DNA of 64,000 bases, from assembly GCA_964490705.1 (NCBI GenBank), contig CAZBCG010000012.1, positions 1 through 64,000 of the forward strand, read 5' to 3'. Shown here one piece after another: positions 50,901 to 58,294 of this stretch (within the stretch, counting starts at the first letter, position 1; every line of letters begins with the position of its first letter). The stretch is from Fodinibius sp964490705. Lineage in GTDB: Bacteria > Bacteroidota > Rhodothermia > Balneolales > Balneolaceae. The notes beneath the pieces were generated by a model. It had not been told where the DNA came from. It did not search any database and saw nothing but the letters and a program-made list of their open reading frames with translations. Position numbers and translations under genes: made by a program.

Positions 50901-51092
50901 CTGATGGGCGGATCATACGTACGCCTGCCATTCCGCGGCTGGTATGTAAAAAAGACCAATAAAAATATGGAGCATGGTCCCGCAGTACCTGATATCGAAG
51001 TCGATAATACACCCGACTATCGCAAAGAGGGCGACACCCAACTTAAGCGTGCGGTCAATGAGCTTTTGAATCAGATTGAGAATGAAGAGTAA
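47907..51092 (+). CDS. Tricorn-type S41 protease, secreted
   Basis: 1061 aa. Signal peptide 1-21 (NLQAQS). Two beta-propellers built from WD40-like/TolB-like units (S-P-D/N-G-x-x-I/L-A-F repeats at about 25-300 and 310-660), a C1 helical domain, a PDZ domain (about 750-830) and the S41 catalytic core. Active-site candidates: Ser735-His736 in LNSSHMGF, nucleophile Ser965 in NSYSNAEIF, and the glutamate in MEHGPAVPDI; these match the tetrad layout of Thermoplasma tricorn. Tricorn trims peptides left by larger proteases. Here it is exported, so it likely handles periplasmic peptides. Confidence 0.93.
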   Translation: MKKLSPIFLTLLLFCVTNLQAQSNTPFARFPSISPDGSTIAFSYQGDIWTVPAEGGRALRMTVHEGYEGRPQWSPNGQKIAFISDRHGNDDLFVMNANGSQLQRITYHSTADQLTGWTPNDKLIFTTNRLYNQVEWEPEIHTVSAEGGTPERFFNSFGMMATMSPDGRYLVFVRGYNGEYRKRYRGPANKDLWVYDTKEDSYQQLTNFEGNDMYPIFSGNTLYFISERSGTYNIYKTGFTKNGTMGSSPEQVTDFDGDGVRYFDVGNDGNKIVFERKTGLYTINAQSGSAKQLPLDVSQDERYYTVERKSFSGDAEEFAVSPSGDWLAFVIEGEIFIKHNDSEKSRSVKVTDHPFRDRDVSFLNDSTLIFASDRNGQYDFYAVQPAQKDKNDLFESLQFSTTRLTNTEAAERNPVISPNGKQLAFNRGRGQLVVADINGRASLGEETTLLDTGWAEASDVAWSPDSKWLAYSMPDLDFNHEIYIQPADNSKEPVNVSKHPRPDSDPVWSPDGSKLGFLSNRNNGDDDVWFAWLNRRDSQRTQLEWDKSETPEVVSAKDTVAKNVEIDFDGLYKRLQQVTSMPGDESDIAISKDGQTFYFVGDEADDDLYKAKWDGSDVSALTEGGTNPYSVRLNTKLNALYLMQRGGQIGRYNLDSNKLERLPFSAKMNVNHKKQREQIFEEAWRKLNVNFYDPNFHGQDWQQIHDHYKPWVLQTSSDQDFEDVMNMMLGELNSSHMGFYGSDRAETQELETGMLGVEVEPVSNGVRVERVVPNSPADREVSTLNVEDIITAVDGQSVAQVSNFYSLLADKVDTPTLLQVQNNAGESREVVIEPTDDLGDQLYSQWVEKRKELTEEYSDGQLGYIHVEGMNWPSFERFERELVATGEGKKGIVIDVRYNGGGWTTDYLLTVLQYQQHAYTIPRGSTPNLENNKTKFREHYPFGERLPLSSWTSNAITLANQNSYSNAEIFSHAFKNLDLGTLVGEPTFGAVISTGGAGLMGGSYVRLPFRGWYVKKTNKNMEHGPAVPDIEVDNTPDYRKEGDTQLKRAVNELLNQIENEE

Positions 51093-51182
51093 TCGTTCTT
51101 AAAACTGATCTTTAGGCACTGTCTTTTAGAGGCAGTACCTTTAAAAATATTGACAAGTAAAGGATCGAAATTGCCTGAACAA

Positions 51183-53198
51183 TTATCGTTCGACGCTCAA
51201 AAACTTAGCATTAATAGCCACGATTACCGTACTCAATGACATTAATACAGCTCCAACGGCAGGGCTCAGAACAATTCCATAGCTCACAAGCACACCGGCC
51301 GCCAATGGAATAGCAAGCGCATTGTATCCCGTAGCCCAAAAAAGATTCTGGATCATTTTATTATACGTAGATTTTGCTAGCTGAATTATAGCCGCAACAT
51401 CATTGGGATTACTGTCAGTTAAAATGATATCCGCTGTTTCCACGGCCACATCCGAGCCCGCACCAATGGCTATTCCTACATCAGCTTGTGCTAAAGCGGG
51501 TGCATCATTGACCCCGTCGCCGGTCATAGCTACGTTCAGTCCCCAAGATTGTACTTCTTTAATCTTAGCTGATTTCTCATCAGGCAATACTTCGGCGAAG
51601 AACTCATCCAGGCCTAATTCATCAGCTACAAAAGCAGCGGTCTGCCGGTTATCACCAGTCAACATCATACACTGAATGCCCAAATTCTTAAGTTTTTGAA
51701 TAGCTTCGTAGGAACTCTCCCGGATTTGATCGCCCAATGCTATGGCCCCTTCCAACTGATCATCCACAAGTACAAAGACTACCGTTTTACCCTGACCGGA
51801 TAATTCTTCGTACTGATCTCGAGGCAACGCAATATTTTCTTCCCTGAGATAACCGGGACTTACAACCAAGATAGACTTTCCATTAACGTTACCCTTGATT
51901 CCTTTGCCCGTAATCGAACTAAAGTCATCAACTGCATAACTGCCATCAGCGGCATTTAAAATACCTTTTGCCAATGGATGCTCAGAATTCTGCTCGACAG
52001 AAGCCGCAAGTTTTAACAGCTCATCTTTGGAGTAATCATTGAACGTCAGTACATCGGTTACTCCAAACTCTCCCTTGGTTAGCGTACCCGTTTTATCAAA
52101 AACAAGAGCATCGATGTTTCGTGCCTGCTCAAAGGCCGCCCGGTTGCGAATCAAGAAACCGTTTTGGGCAGCCAATGATGTAGATACGGCCACTACTAAC
52201 GGTACGGCTAATCCCAAGGCATGTGGACAGGTGATCACCATTACGGTTACGGTTCGCTCTAAGGCAAACACAAAACTTTGCGTTGACCAGAAGGTCCAAC
52301 CAAAGAAGGTGAGGGCTCCAGCCCCAAGAGCGATAACCGTCAACCAAAAAGCTGCGCGGTTGGCCAGGTCTTGCGTGCGCGATTTACTTTCCTGCGCCTG
52401 ACGTACCAAGTCGATGACTTGCGAGAGGAAAGAATCTTCACCTGTTTTCTCAACTTTGACCGTTAGCGATCCTTCTCCGTTCACCGAACCACCTATTACT
52501 TCATCACCCTGTTCTTTAGATACAGGTTTTGACTCACCGGTCATCAGTGATTCATTGACAGATGATTCTCCCTCCACCACTACTCCATCCGCAGGTACTT
52601 TTTCGCCGGGCTTAATCAGCAATTGATCGCCGGGCGTCAGCTCCTCTAGTGGGATGTCTTCTGTAGAACCGTCAGCCTTCAATTTATGAGCCTCGCTGGG
52701 CATTAGCTTAGCGAGCTCTTCCAAAGCTTTTGAGGCGCTCATTACCGATCGCATCTCAATCCAGTGTCCGACCAGCATAATATCCACTAAGGTAGCCAAC
52801 TCCCAGAAGAATACTTGCCCCTCTACACCAAACACAACAACTGAACTGTAGATATAAGCAACCGAAATCGCAAGACCGATCAGGGTCATCATGCCCGGCT
52901 CTTTCTTCTTGAGCTCTTGGAACAATCCTTTTAAAAACGGCCAACCGCCATAGAAAAAGACAAAGGTAGAAAGAGCAAAAGAAATGTAAAGATCACCGGC
53001 AAAATGCAGCGTATCTCCAAACCCTAAAAATCCCTGGATCATATGGGAAAGCAGCAGGATTGGAATGGTAACAATTAGCGAGATCCAAAACCGCTTTTTG
53101 AACTCTTCTATCATCTGTGCATGATGATCGTGATGACTTGCCTGCTTGTGCTTGCTGGAATGATCATTATGGTGGTTCCTATGTTTATTCTCAGTCAT
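51183..53198 (-). CDS. P1B-type copper-transporting ATPase (CopB class)
   Basis: 671 aa from the ATG at 53198; a TTG at 53213 adds five residues and is less likely. The N-terminus is a histidine-rich stretch (HRNHHNDHSSKHKQASHHDHH) in place of the CxxC metal-binding domains of CopA. Eight membrane helices are expected; the ion-binding motif in TM6 is CPH, the mark of P1B-3 (CopB) ATPases, which export Cu(II)/Cu(I) or silver. The ATPase domains are complete: GESKP-type TGES, DKTGTLTKGE, SEHPLAKG, GDGVNDAPA. A dead outer-membrane copB gene lies just upstream. Confidence 0.94.
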   Translation of the reverse strand: MTENKHRNHHNDHSSKHKQASHHDHHAQMIEEFKKRFWISLIVTIPILLLSHMIQGFLGFGDTLHFAGDLYISFALSTFVFFYGGWPFLKGLFQELKKKEPGMMTLIGLAISVAYIYSSVVVFGVEGQVFFWELATLVDIMLVGHWIEMRSVMSASKALEELAKLMPSEAHKLKADGSTEDIPLEELTPGDQLLIKPGEKVPADGVVVEGESSVNESLMTGESKPVSKEQGDEVIGGSVNGEGSLTVKVEKTGEDSFLSQVIDLVRQAQESKSRTQDLANRAAFWLTVIALGAGALTFFGWTFWSTQSFVFALERTVTVMVITCPHALGLAVPLVVAVSTSLAAQNGFLIRNRAAFEQARNIDALVFDKTGTLTKGEFGVTDVLTFNDYSKDELLKLAASVEQNSEHPLAKGILNAADGSYAVDDFSSITGKGIKGNVNGKSILVVSPGYLREENIALPRDQYEELSGQGKTVVFVLVDDQLEGAIALGDQIRESSYEAIQKLKNLGIQCMMLTGDNRQTAAFVADELGLDEFFAEVLPDEKSAKIKEVQSWGLNVAMTGDGVNDAPALAQADVGIAIGAGSDVAVETADIILTDSNPNDVAAIIQLAKSTYNKMIQNLFWATGYNALAIPLAAGVLVSYGIVLSPAVGAVLMSLSTVIVAINAKFLSVER

Positions 53199-53234
53199 AA
53201 TATTCTTCGCCAATGAATTTTGATTCCAAATATA

Positions 53235-53490
53235 TTAAAACCACATTCGAACTCCGCCGAGCAGGCTTACGCTACTTACTACATGCCCAGTCTGGGCTCC
53301 CAGTTGATACCGATATAGAGCGCAAATTCCTGCGCGAACTCGTAGCGGAACCGGAACCCAAGTCCAATATATTGGCTGACCAATCAGTCTTGGGTAAACA
53401 GCAGGTTGTACTCGGCTTTAGCGAAGCAGAAAAATCACCAGCTTCACTAATATACATGTGGCCTTCACTCCAATGGCCATACAATGAGAG
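53235..53490 (-). pseudogene. Decayed outer-membrane copper-resistance gene (CopB, PcoB family), C-terminal part
   Basis: Three reading frames of the minus strand together spell the end of a CopB barrel: first GHMYISEAGDFSASL (about 53490-53410), then after a shift KAEYNLLFTQD, an in-frame stop, LVSQYIGL and GFRFRYEFAQEFALYIGINW (53420-53282), then after another break VSSVSLLGGVRMWF with TAA at 53235. The L-x-x-R-Y-E-x-x-x-E-F-A-x-Y-I-G-x-x-W strand and the closing G-V-R-x-W-F are typical of the family. At least two frameshifts and one stop, and no N-terminal part. It lies 37 bases upstream of the copper ATPase, fitting a former copper-export operon. Confidence 0.78.
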
Positions 53491-53626
53491 ATAAATTGTA
53501 AAAAAATATTCTCAAACCTGTTACAACAGATTAGTATTAATGTGTAAAAATTTTGGGCTTACCCAAGATACTCACCCTTCTTCATTCCAACGACTTTGGC
53601 CAATAATAAAACAGAACCAAAACTTG

Positions 53627-53649
53627 TTATTTAGAATTAATCTAAATAA
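53627..53649. promoter_or_regulatory. DtxR-like metal box 1 upstream of the TonB receptor
   Basis: TTATTTAGA, ATTAA, TCTAAATAA: nine-base perfect arms, 169 bp before the receptor ATG. A second, related palindrome lies 35 bp downstream (centre to centre). The core TTTAGA-N5-TCTAAA resembles sites bound by DtxR/IdeR/MntR-family repressors; a DtxR-family gene sits at 57550. Confidence 0.6.
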
Positions 53650-53661
53650 TTTCAGCGCCTG

Positions 53662-53684
53662 TTATTTAAAAACGGTCTAAATAA
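53662..53684. promoter_or_regulatory. DtxR-like metal box 2 upstream of the TonB receptor
   Basis: TTATTTA, nine bases, TAAATAA: same 23-bp length and outer arms as box 1, with a TCTAAATAA right half identical to it. The spacer from 53495 to 53817 holds no gene; apart from these two boxes I see only AT-rich sequence that should contain the promoter. Confidence 0.5.
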
Positions 53685-53817
53685 AAAGTCAAGTTTTAAA
53701 TGGCTAAAATTTTCGTCTCAACATAACTCTGACAACCCCATAAATACCGTTGCTGATAACAAACCGAAACAAACTCAAAATCCTAATAAATACTTGTACA
53801 GTAGGTTAAGGAACAAT

Positions 53818-56205
53818 ATGAACTCCATTAAAAACGCACCCTTCCTGAAACTCTCTTTCTTTATTTTCCTTTTTGCTTTCGCAACAACTGCTTTCGGGCA
53901 GTCGGCTAAAATTCAGGGACAAGTTACCAACTCCGATCAGAAACCTGTCCCGGATATTAATGTAGCCCTGCAAGGCACCCAATTTGGCGATGCCAGCGAT
54001 GCATATGGAAATTATTCTATTAACAATATTCCCGCCGGCGATTACATCCTGGTAGTGTCCGGTGTGGGATATACCAACCAACGGCAGTCCATTTCAGTAG
54101 AAAGCGGCGAACAGTTATCCATTAACGTTACGCTTTCCAACTCGAATGAAAAGCTGCAGGGAATCGTCGTCGAGGGCAGTAAAATCAATAAGTTCGCTAC
54201 CCAGATGAGTGAATATGTGGCCAAGGTTCCAGTTCAGAATCTGGAAAATCCACAGGTGTATAATACTGTCAATGCCGAGCTTATTGACGATCAGGTAATT
54301 ACTGAGTTTGATGACGTTTTAAAAAATGCGCCCGGTGTCTTTCAACTTTGGGAATCAACAGGTCGCGGTGGCGATGGCTCGGGCTATTATTCGATTCGCG
54401 GATTTTCGGTCCAGCCCAATATGCTTAACGGCTTGCCTTCATTGACCAACGGCTCCCTTGATCCCGCAAATGTGGAGCGAGTTGAACTTATCAAAGGACC
54501 TTCTGCTACTCTTTTTGGAACCAGTGTTACCTCTTATGGCGGACTTATTAATATCGTCACAAAGAAACCCTACGATACCTTTGGAGGCGATATTTCGTAC
54601 CGCACCGGCAGCTTTGGATTGAACCGCATATCAGCGGATATAAATACTCCGATTAGCGCTGAAGAAGAAGTTGCGTTACGCATAAACGGTGCATATGACA
54701 AACGAAACAGTTTCCAGGATACCGGATTCTCGGAGTCTTATTTCTTGGCACCGTCGCTCTCATATCAGGTTAATGACGATCTCTCATTCCTGATAAACAC
54801 CGAGCTCTACCACTCCGAGAGTACCAATCCCACCATGTTGTTTCTGAATCGTTCTGCCTCGCTGAGTGCCAATAACATTTCAGAACTGAATTACAACAAC
54901 GAAAATTCTTACACCACCAATGATCTCACAATCAGCAATCCGGTATTTCGTCTGCAAAGTAAAATGACGTATCACCTTTCTGATAATTGGACATCTGAAA
55001 CTGTTCTTTCACGAAGCTCTGCAAAGTCCGAGGGATACTACAGCTATATCTCTACCATCGGCATACCCGGATCGGTTTACGGCCGATATATTAGTGACCA
55101 AAATTCTACGACCATCGGTACCGATATTCAGCAGAACTTTAAAGGTGATTTCGAGCTGGCCGGACTTCGCAACCGAATGGTTATCGGACTCGATTTCTAT
55201 CAACAAAATGTCACAAACAACAGCACCGGCTATATCGCCTACGATTCGTTTGATATGAGTAGTTCTGCCCCGGTGCCGGCAATCTCAAAAGCCGCCGTCG
55301 ATACCATGCTGGCCAATGCCGGAGTGGGCAAAAGTCAATCAGAACAGCAGGTGTATAGCGCCTATATTTCGGATGTGATTACTGTATTGCCACAACTGTC
55401 GGCGATGGTTAGCCTCCGGTTGGATCACTTTGTGGAAAATGGAAGTCCCACTACGGAGGATGACGATTTTGAACAGACCACCCTGTCTCCCAAATTCGGG
55501 CTCGTTTATCAGCCAATCAAAGAAAAAGTATCGCTGTTCGCCAACTACATGAACAGCTTCAACAATGTAGCACCGGTTACTGCGGGTAATGATATCCTCA
55601 ACTTTGAACCCGAACGTGCCAACCAGTGGGAAGCGGGCATTAAAACCAGCCTGATGGATAACCGGCTAAATATTACAGCAAGCTACTACGATATTCGGGT
55701 ATCAAATATTGTTCGGCAAGATCCTAGTGATCCCAACAAACGTCTCCAGGACGGCGAAAATTACAGCCGGGGCGTGGAGTTTAACCTTAATGCTTCTCCG
55801 GTGAATGGTTTGAATATTACCGCGGGATACAGCCACAACAGCAGCGAAGTAACAGTTACCAGTGACGATGCACTTCGCGGACGTCGTCCAGAGCGAGCCG
55901 GACCTTCTGATCTGGTCAACGGCTGGATTAGCTATCGCCTAACCAGCGGAGCATTCAAAGGCTTGGGACTTGGAATTGGCGGAAATTACGCCAGCGACAA
56001 TTACGTAATCAACCGTTCCACCACCGGCCGATTTACCATTCCGTCATATACCGTATTCAACGGCTCAATCTTTTACGATGCTAAAACCTATCGCCTGGAT
56101 CTGAAAGTCAACAACTTTACCGACGAAGAATACTACAACGGATGGTCAACGGTTAATCCGCAAGCACCGCGTAGTATCACTGCCGGATTTACCTACAAAT
56201 TCTAA
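53818..56205 (+). CDS. TonB-dependent siderophore receptor
   Basis: 795 aa from the ATG at 53818, which has a TTAAGGA ribosome site and gives a normal signal peptide ending AFGQ; the TTG at 53794 is rejected. The N-terminal CarboxypepD-regulatory beta-sandwich (about 25-105), common in Bacteroidota receptors, precedes the plug (about 120-240, with IRGF and NVERVELIKGPSATLFG) and a 22-strand barrel ending in ITAGFTYKF. Fits the FhuA/FecA-like siderophore class. Two DtxR-like boxes lie upstream, and a PepSY reductase gene follows after six bases, so it is an iron-uptake operon. Ligand not predictable. Confidence 0.94.
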   Translation: MNSIKNAPFLKLSFFIFLFAFATTAFGQSAKIQGQVTNSDQKPVPDINVALQGTQFGDASDAYGNYSINNIPAGDYILVVSGVGYTNQRQSISVESGEQLSINVTLSNSNEKLQGIVVEGSKINKFATQMSEYVAKVPVQNLENPQVYNTVNAELIDDQVITEFDDVLKNAPGVFQLWESTGRGGDGSGYYSIRGFSVQPNMLNGLPSLTNGSLDPANVERVELIKGPSATLFGTSVTSYGGLINIVTKKPYDTFGGDISYRTGSFGLNRISADINTPISAEEEVALRINGAYDKRNSFQDTGFSESYFLAPSLSYQVNDDLSFLINTELYHSESTNPTMLFLNRSASLSANNISELNYNNENSYTTNDLTISNPVFRLQSKMTYHLSDNWTSETVLSRSSAKSEGYYSYISTIGIPGSVYGRYISDQNSTTIGTDIQQNFKGDFELAGLRNRMVIGLDFYQQNVTNNSTGYIAYDSFDMSSSAPVPAISKAAVDTMLANAGVGKSQSEQQVYSAYISDVITVLPQLSAMVSLRLDHFVENGSPTTEDDDFEQTTLSPKFGLVYQPIKEKVSLFANYMNSFNNVAPVTAGNDILNFEPERANQWEAGIKTSLMDNRLNITASYYDIRVSNIVRQDPSDPNKRLQDGENYSRGVEFNLNASPVNGLNITAGYSHNSSEVTVTSDDALRGRRPERAGPSDLVNGWISYRLTSGAFKGLGLGIGGNYASDNYVINRSTTGRFTIPSYTVFNGSIFYDAKTYRLDLKVNNFTDEEYYNGWSTVNPQAPRSITAGFTYKF

Positions 56206-56211
56206 GCGGTT

Positions 56212-57432
56212 ATGCCTTCATTTAAAGATATCGTATTATTTGCCCATCGCTGGCTCGGTCTTATCACCGGGCTGGTGGTAGTTATTTTAAGTATCACGGG
56301 CTGCCTTTTCGTTTTTCATCAAGAAATTTCAAACATCGTCCGCCACGATACTTTTTATGCGGATGAGGTTCCTGCAAACCGGCAGACCTTGCCTGTCAAA
56401 GAGCTCCAGCAAAAAGCAGCCGATGCTCTGGATACCGACCGTCTGCCCTATGGATTGACCACCTACAAAAATCCCCAAAAAAACTGGTCGGCCATGCTGT
56501 ATAGAGGCGGCGTGGATTCATGGACCTATTTCGGGACGATGGAAGTCTATAAGACGGCCTACATAAATCCCTATAGTGGAGAAGTTGAGGGAATCGTCAA
56601 CGAAAAAACCGATTTTTTTCAAATCATGAAGGGCATCCACTGGAGTCTGCTGCTGGCTACGCCCATCGGCCAGCCGATTGTCGTTTGGAGCACGGTTATT
56701 TTTATCGTGTTGATGATTACCGGGATGGTGCTGTGGTGGCCCAAAAAGTGGAATAAATCCGGCAAGCAGAAGAGCTTCAAAATCAAGTGGGGATCGACCT
56801 GGCGTCGCGTCAACTACGATCTGCACAACGTGCTGGGCTTTTATTTTTTGATCATCAGCCTGATTATCGCCTTCACCGGGCTTTACTGGTACTTCCCCAG
56901 TGCCAAGAAAGCACTTCATTTTGTGGGCACCGGCGAATTCAAACTGCCGGCTGAGGAGCACAAAGAGTATGTATCAGCCGCCTCACCTGAGGATGGCGTC
57001 GAATCCCCAATGCAGGTTACCTACCGTAAAGCCTGGAATCAAAACCCAGAGGCAAACCGCATCAGTTTTATTAGACCAGCTAACAGCAGTGGGACGATCA
57101 CAGCTACCGTATATCCGGACGGACAAACGTACTACGAACATTTTCACTTGAATTACGACCAATACACCGGAGAACTCATTGCGGAAGAAAGTTACGACGA
57201 CAAAAATGCCGGCGAAAAGCTCTTGGCGATGAATTATGACATCCATGTAGGAGCCATCGGCGGACTGCCGGGTAAAATCATTGCATTCCTGGCCAGTTTG
57301 GTTTGCGGTAGCCTCCCCATCACCGGCTTTATCATCTGGTGGGATCGCAAGAAAAGAGAGTGGAAACGTGAAAAGCGATTGGTGGAACGCCGCAAAAAAT
57401 CGGACGCTCCAAGAGAACGAATACCTGTATAA
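56212..57432 (+). CDS. PepSY-associated membrane protein (siderophore/ferric reductase-like)
   Basis: 406 aa with four membrane helices: FAHRWLGLITGLVVVILSIT at the start, IVVWSTVIFIVLMITGMVLW, LHNVLGFYFLIISLIIAF and a last helix before a basic tail. Conserved His in AHRWLG and DLHNVLGFY, and IHWSLLL and YDIHVG, are the likely haem or metal sites. Two PepSY-type segments lie between helices. Such proteins pair with siderophore receptors and are thought to reduce iron from siderophores in the periplasm. Starts six bases after the receptor stop. Confidence 0.92.
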   Translation: MPSFKDIVLFAHRWLGLITGLVVVILSITGCLFVFHQEISNIVRHDTFYADEVPANRQTLPVKELQQKAADALDTDRLPYGLTTYKNPQKNWSAMLYRGGVDSWTYFGTMEVYKTAYINPYSGEVEGIVNEKTDFFQIMKGIHWSLLLATPIGQPIVVWSTVIFIVLMITGMVLWWPKKWNKSGKQKSFKIKWGSTWRRVNYDLHNVLGFYFLIISLIIAFTGLYWYFPSAKKALHFVGTGEFKLPAEEHKEYVSAASPEDGVESPMQVTYRKAWNQNPEANRISFIRPANSSGTITATVYPDGQTYYEHFHLNYDQYTGELIAEESYDDKNAGEKLLAMNYDIHVGAIGGLPGKIIAFLASLVCGSLPITGFIIWWDRKKREWKREKRLVERRKKSDAPRERIPV

Positions 57433-57455
57433 CGATGGAAGTTTTAAGCAGCAAA

Positions 57456-57497
57456 GAGAAGCTAAGTATAATGCTTCAAATCCTTTCTGAGCTTCTC
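57456..57497 (+). terminator. Long-loop hairpin after the PepSY gene
   Basis: GAGAAGCT and AGCTTCTC, eight-base arms with a 26-base loop, 24 bases after the stop. No T tract, so only a weak terminator candidate between the convergent PepSY and DtxR genes. Confidence 0.25.
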
Positions 57498-57549
57498 CAG
57501 TAAAATCAGTACCAACTTCACAAGACCCAACTGAAATATTGGGATGGCG

Positions 57550-58221
57550 TTAGTTGCCGACTCCCTTCATTTTTGCTACAAAAATATTACGGGCCACACC
57601 ATTACCGATCGCCTGCTCGGTATCCTCAATCAGTAGCGTAATGGGACCTTCAAATGGTGCTTTCTCTTTAATAGTGATTTTAACGCCCGGCAACAAGCCT
57701 ATTTTTTCAAGATAGCGCAACAGCTCAGGATCCTGATCTTTTACTCTGCTCACAATATATTGCTGATTCATCTCGGCTTCGATCAATGGTTCGGCATCCA
57801 TCTCGGGCATCAGGCCATCTTTGGTGGGAATGGGATCACCGTGCGGATCGTGGGTGGGATCATCCAGCAGGTTGGCAATTTTATCCTCAAAGCGTTCTGA
57901 AATATGATGCTCCAGCTTTTCGGCCTCCTCGTGTACCTGATCCCAGGAATAGCCCATCACCTCCAGCAGATACAGCTCTAGCAACCGGTGATGACGAACA
58001 ATTTCGAGCGCAATCTTTCTACCGGATTTGGTAAGACTTGCTCCCTTATAGGATTCATAATCCACCAGCCCCATTTTTGAAAGGCGCTTAACCATATTGG
58101 TAGCCGATGCTGAAGAAACATCCAGCGCATCCGCAATTTTTGTAGTCGTGGCTTTGTCGCCTTCAGACTCAAGCGTAAATATGGTTTTTAAATAATCTTC
58201 AACAGCTTGGCTCAACACCAT
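57550..58221 (-). CDS. DtxR/MntR-family metal-dependent repressor
   Basis: 223 aa. Winged helix at 1-65 (SQAVEDYLKTIFTLE, then ATTTKIADALDVSSASATNMVKRL), metal-binding/dimer domain at about 66-140 with candidate ligands in LEIVRHHRLLELYL, EEAEKLEHHIS and HDPHGDPIP, then a FeoA-like SH3 domain (LPGVKITIKEKAPFEGPI). The set is that of iron/manganese repressors with three domains. Convergent with the TonB receptor-PepSY operon, whose upstream region has two TTATTTA...TAAATAA palindromes; these are its best candidate targets. No such box is seen before its own start. Confidence 0.94.
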   Translation of the reverse strand: MVLSQAVEDYLKTIFTLESEGDKATTTKIADALDVSSASATNMVKRLSKMGLVDYESYKGASLTKSGRKIALEIVRHHRLLELYLLEVMGYSWDQVHEEAEKLEHHISERFEDKIANLLDDPTHDPHGDPIPTKDGLMPEMDAEPLIEAEMNQQYIVSRVKDQDPELLRYLEKIGLLPGVKITIKEKAPFEGPITLLIEDTEQAIGNGVARNIFVAKMKGVGN

Positions 58222-58294
58222 GTTGGTAATATTGATGGTAAATTTTAAATCACTGCAAATATATTAATTCCAACAGGAGATTACAGTAGTAAAA

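Noticed and set aside
51114..51140. Hairpin AGGCACTG/CAGTACCT between the tricorn gene and the copper ATPase gene
   Set aside because: One internal mismatch, short stem and only three Ts; it may help termination between convergent genes but is too weak to annotate.
53213..53494. Plus-strand frame of 93 codons beside the copper ATPase
   Set aside because: It is the antisense of the decayed copB gene, starts on a base shared with the alternative ATPase start, and has no ribosome site or recognisable product.
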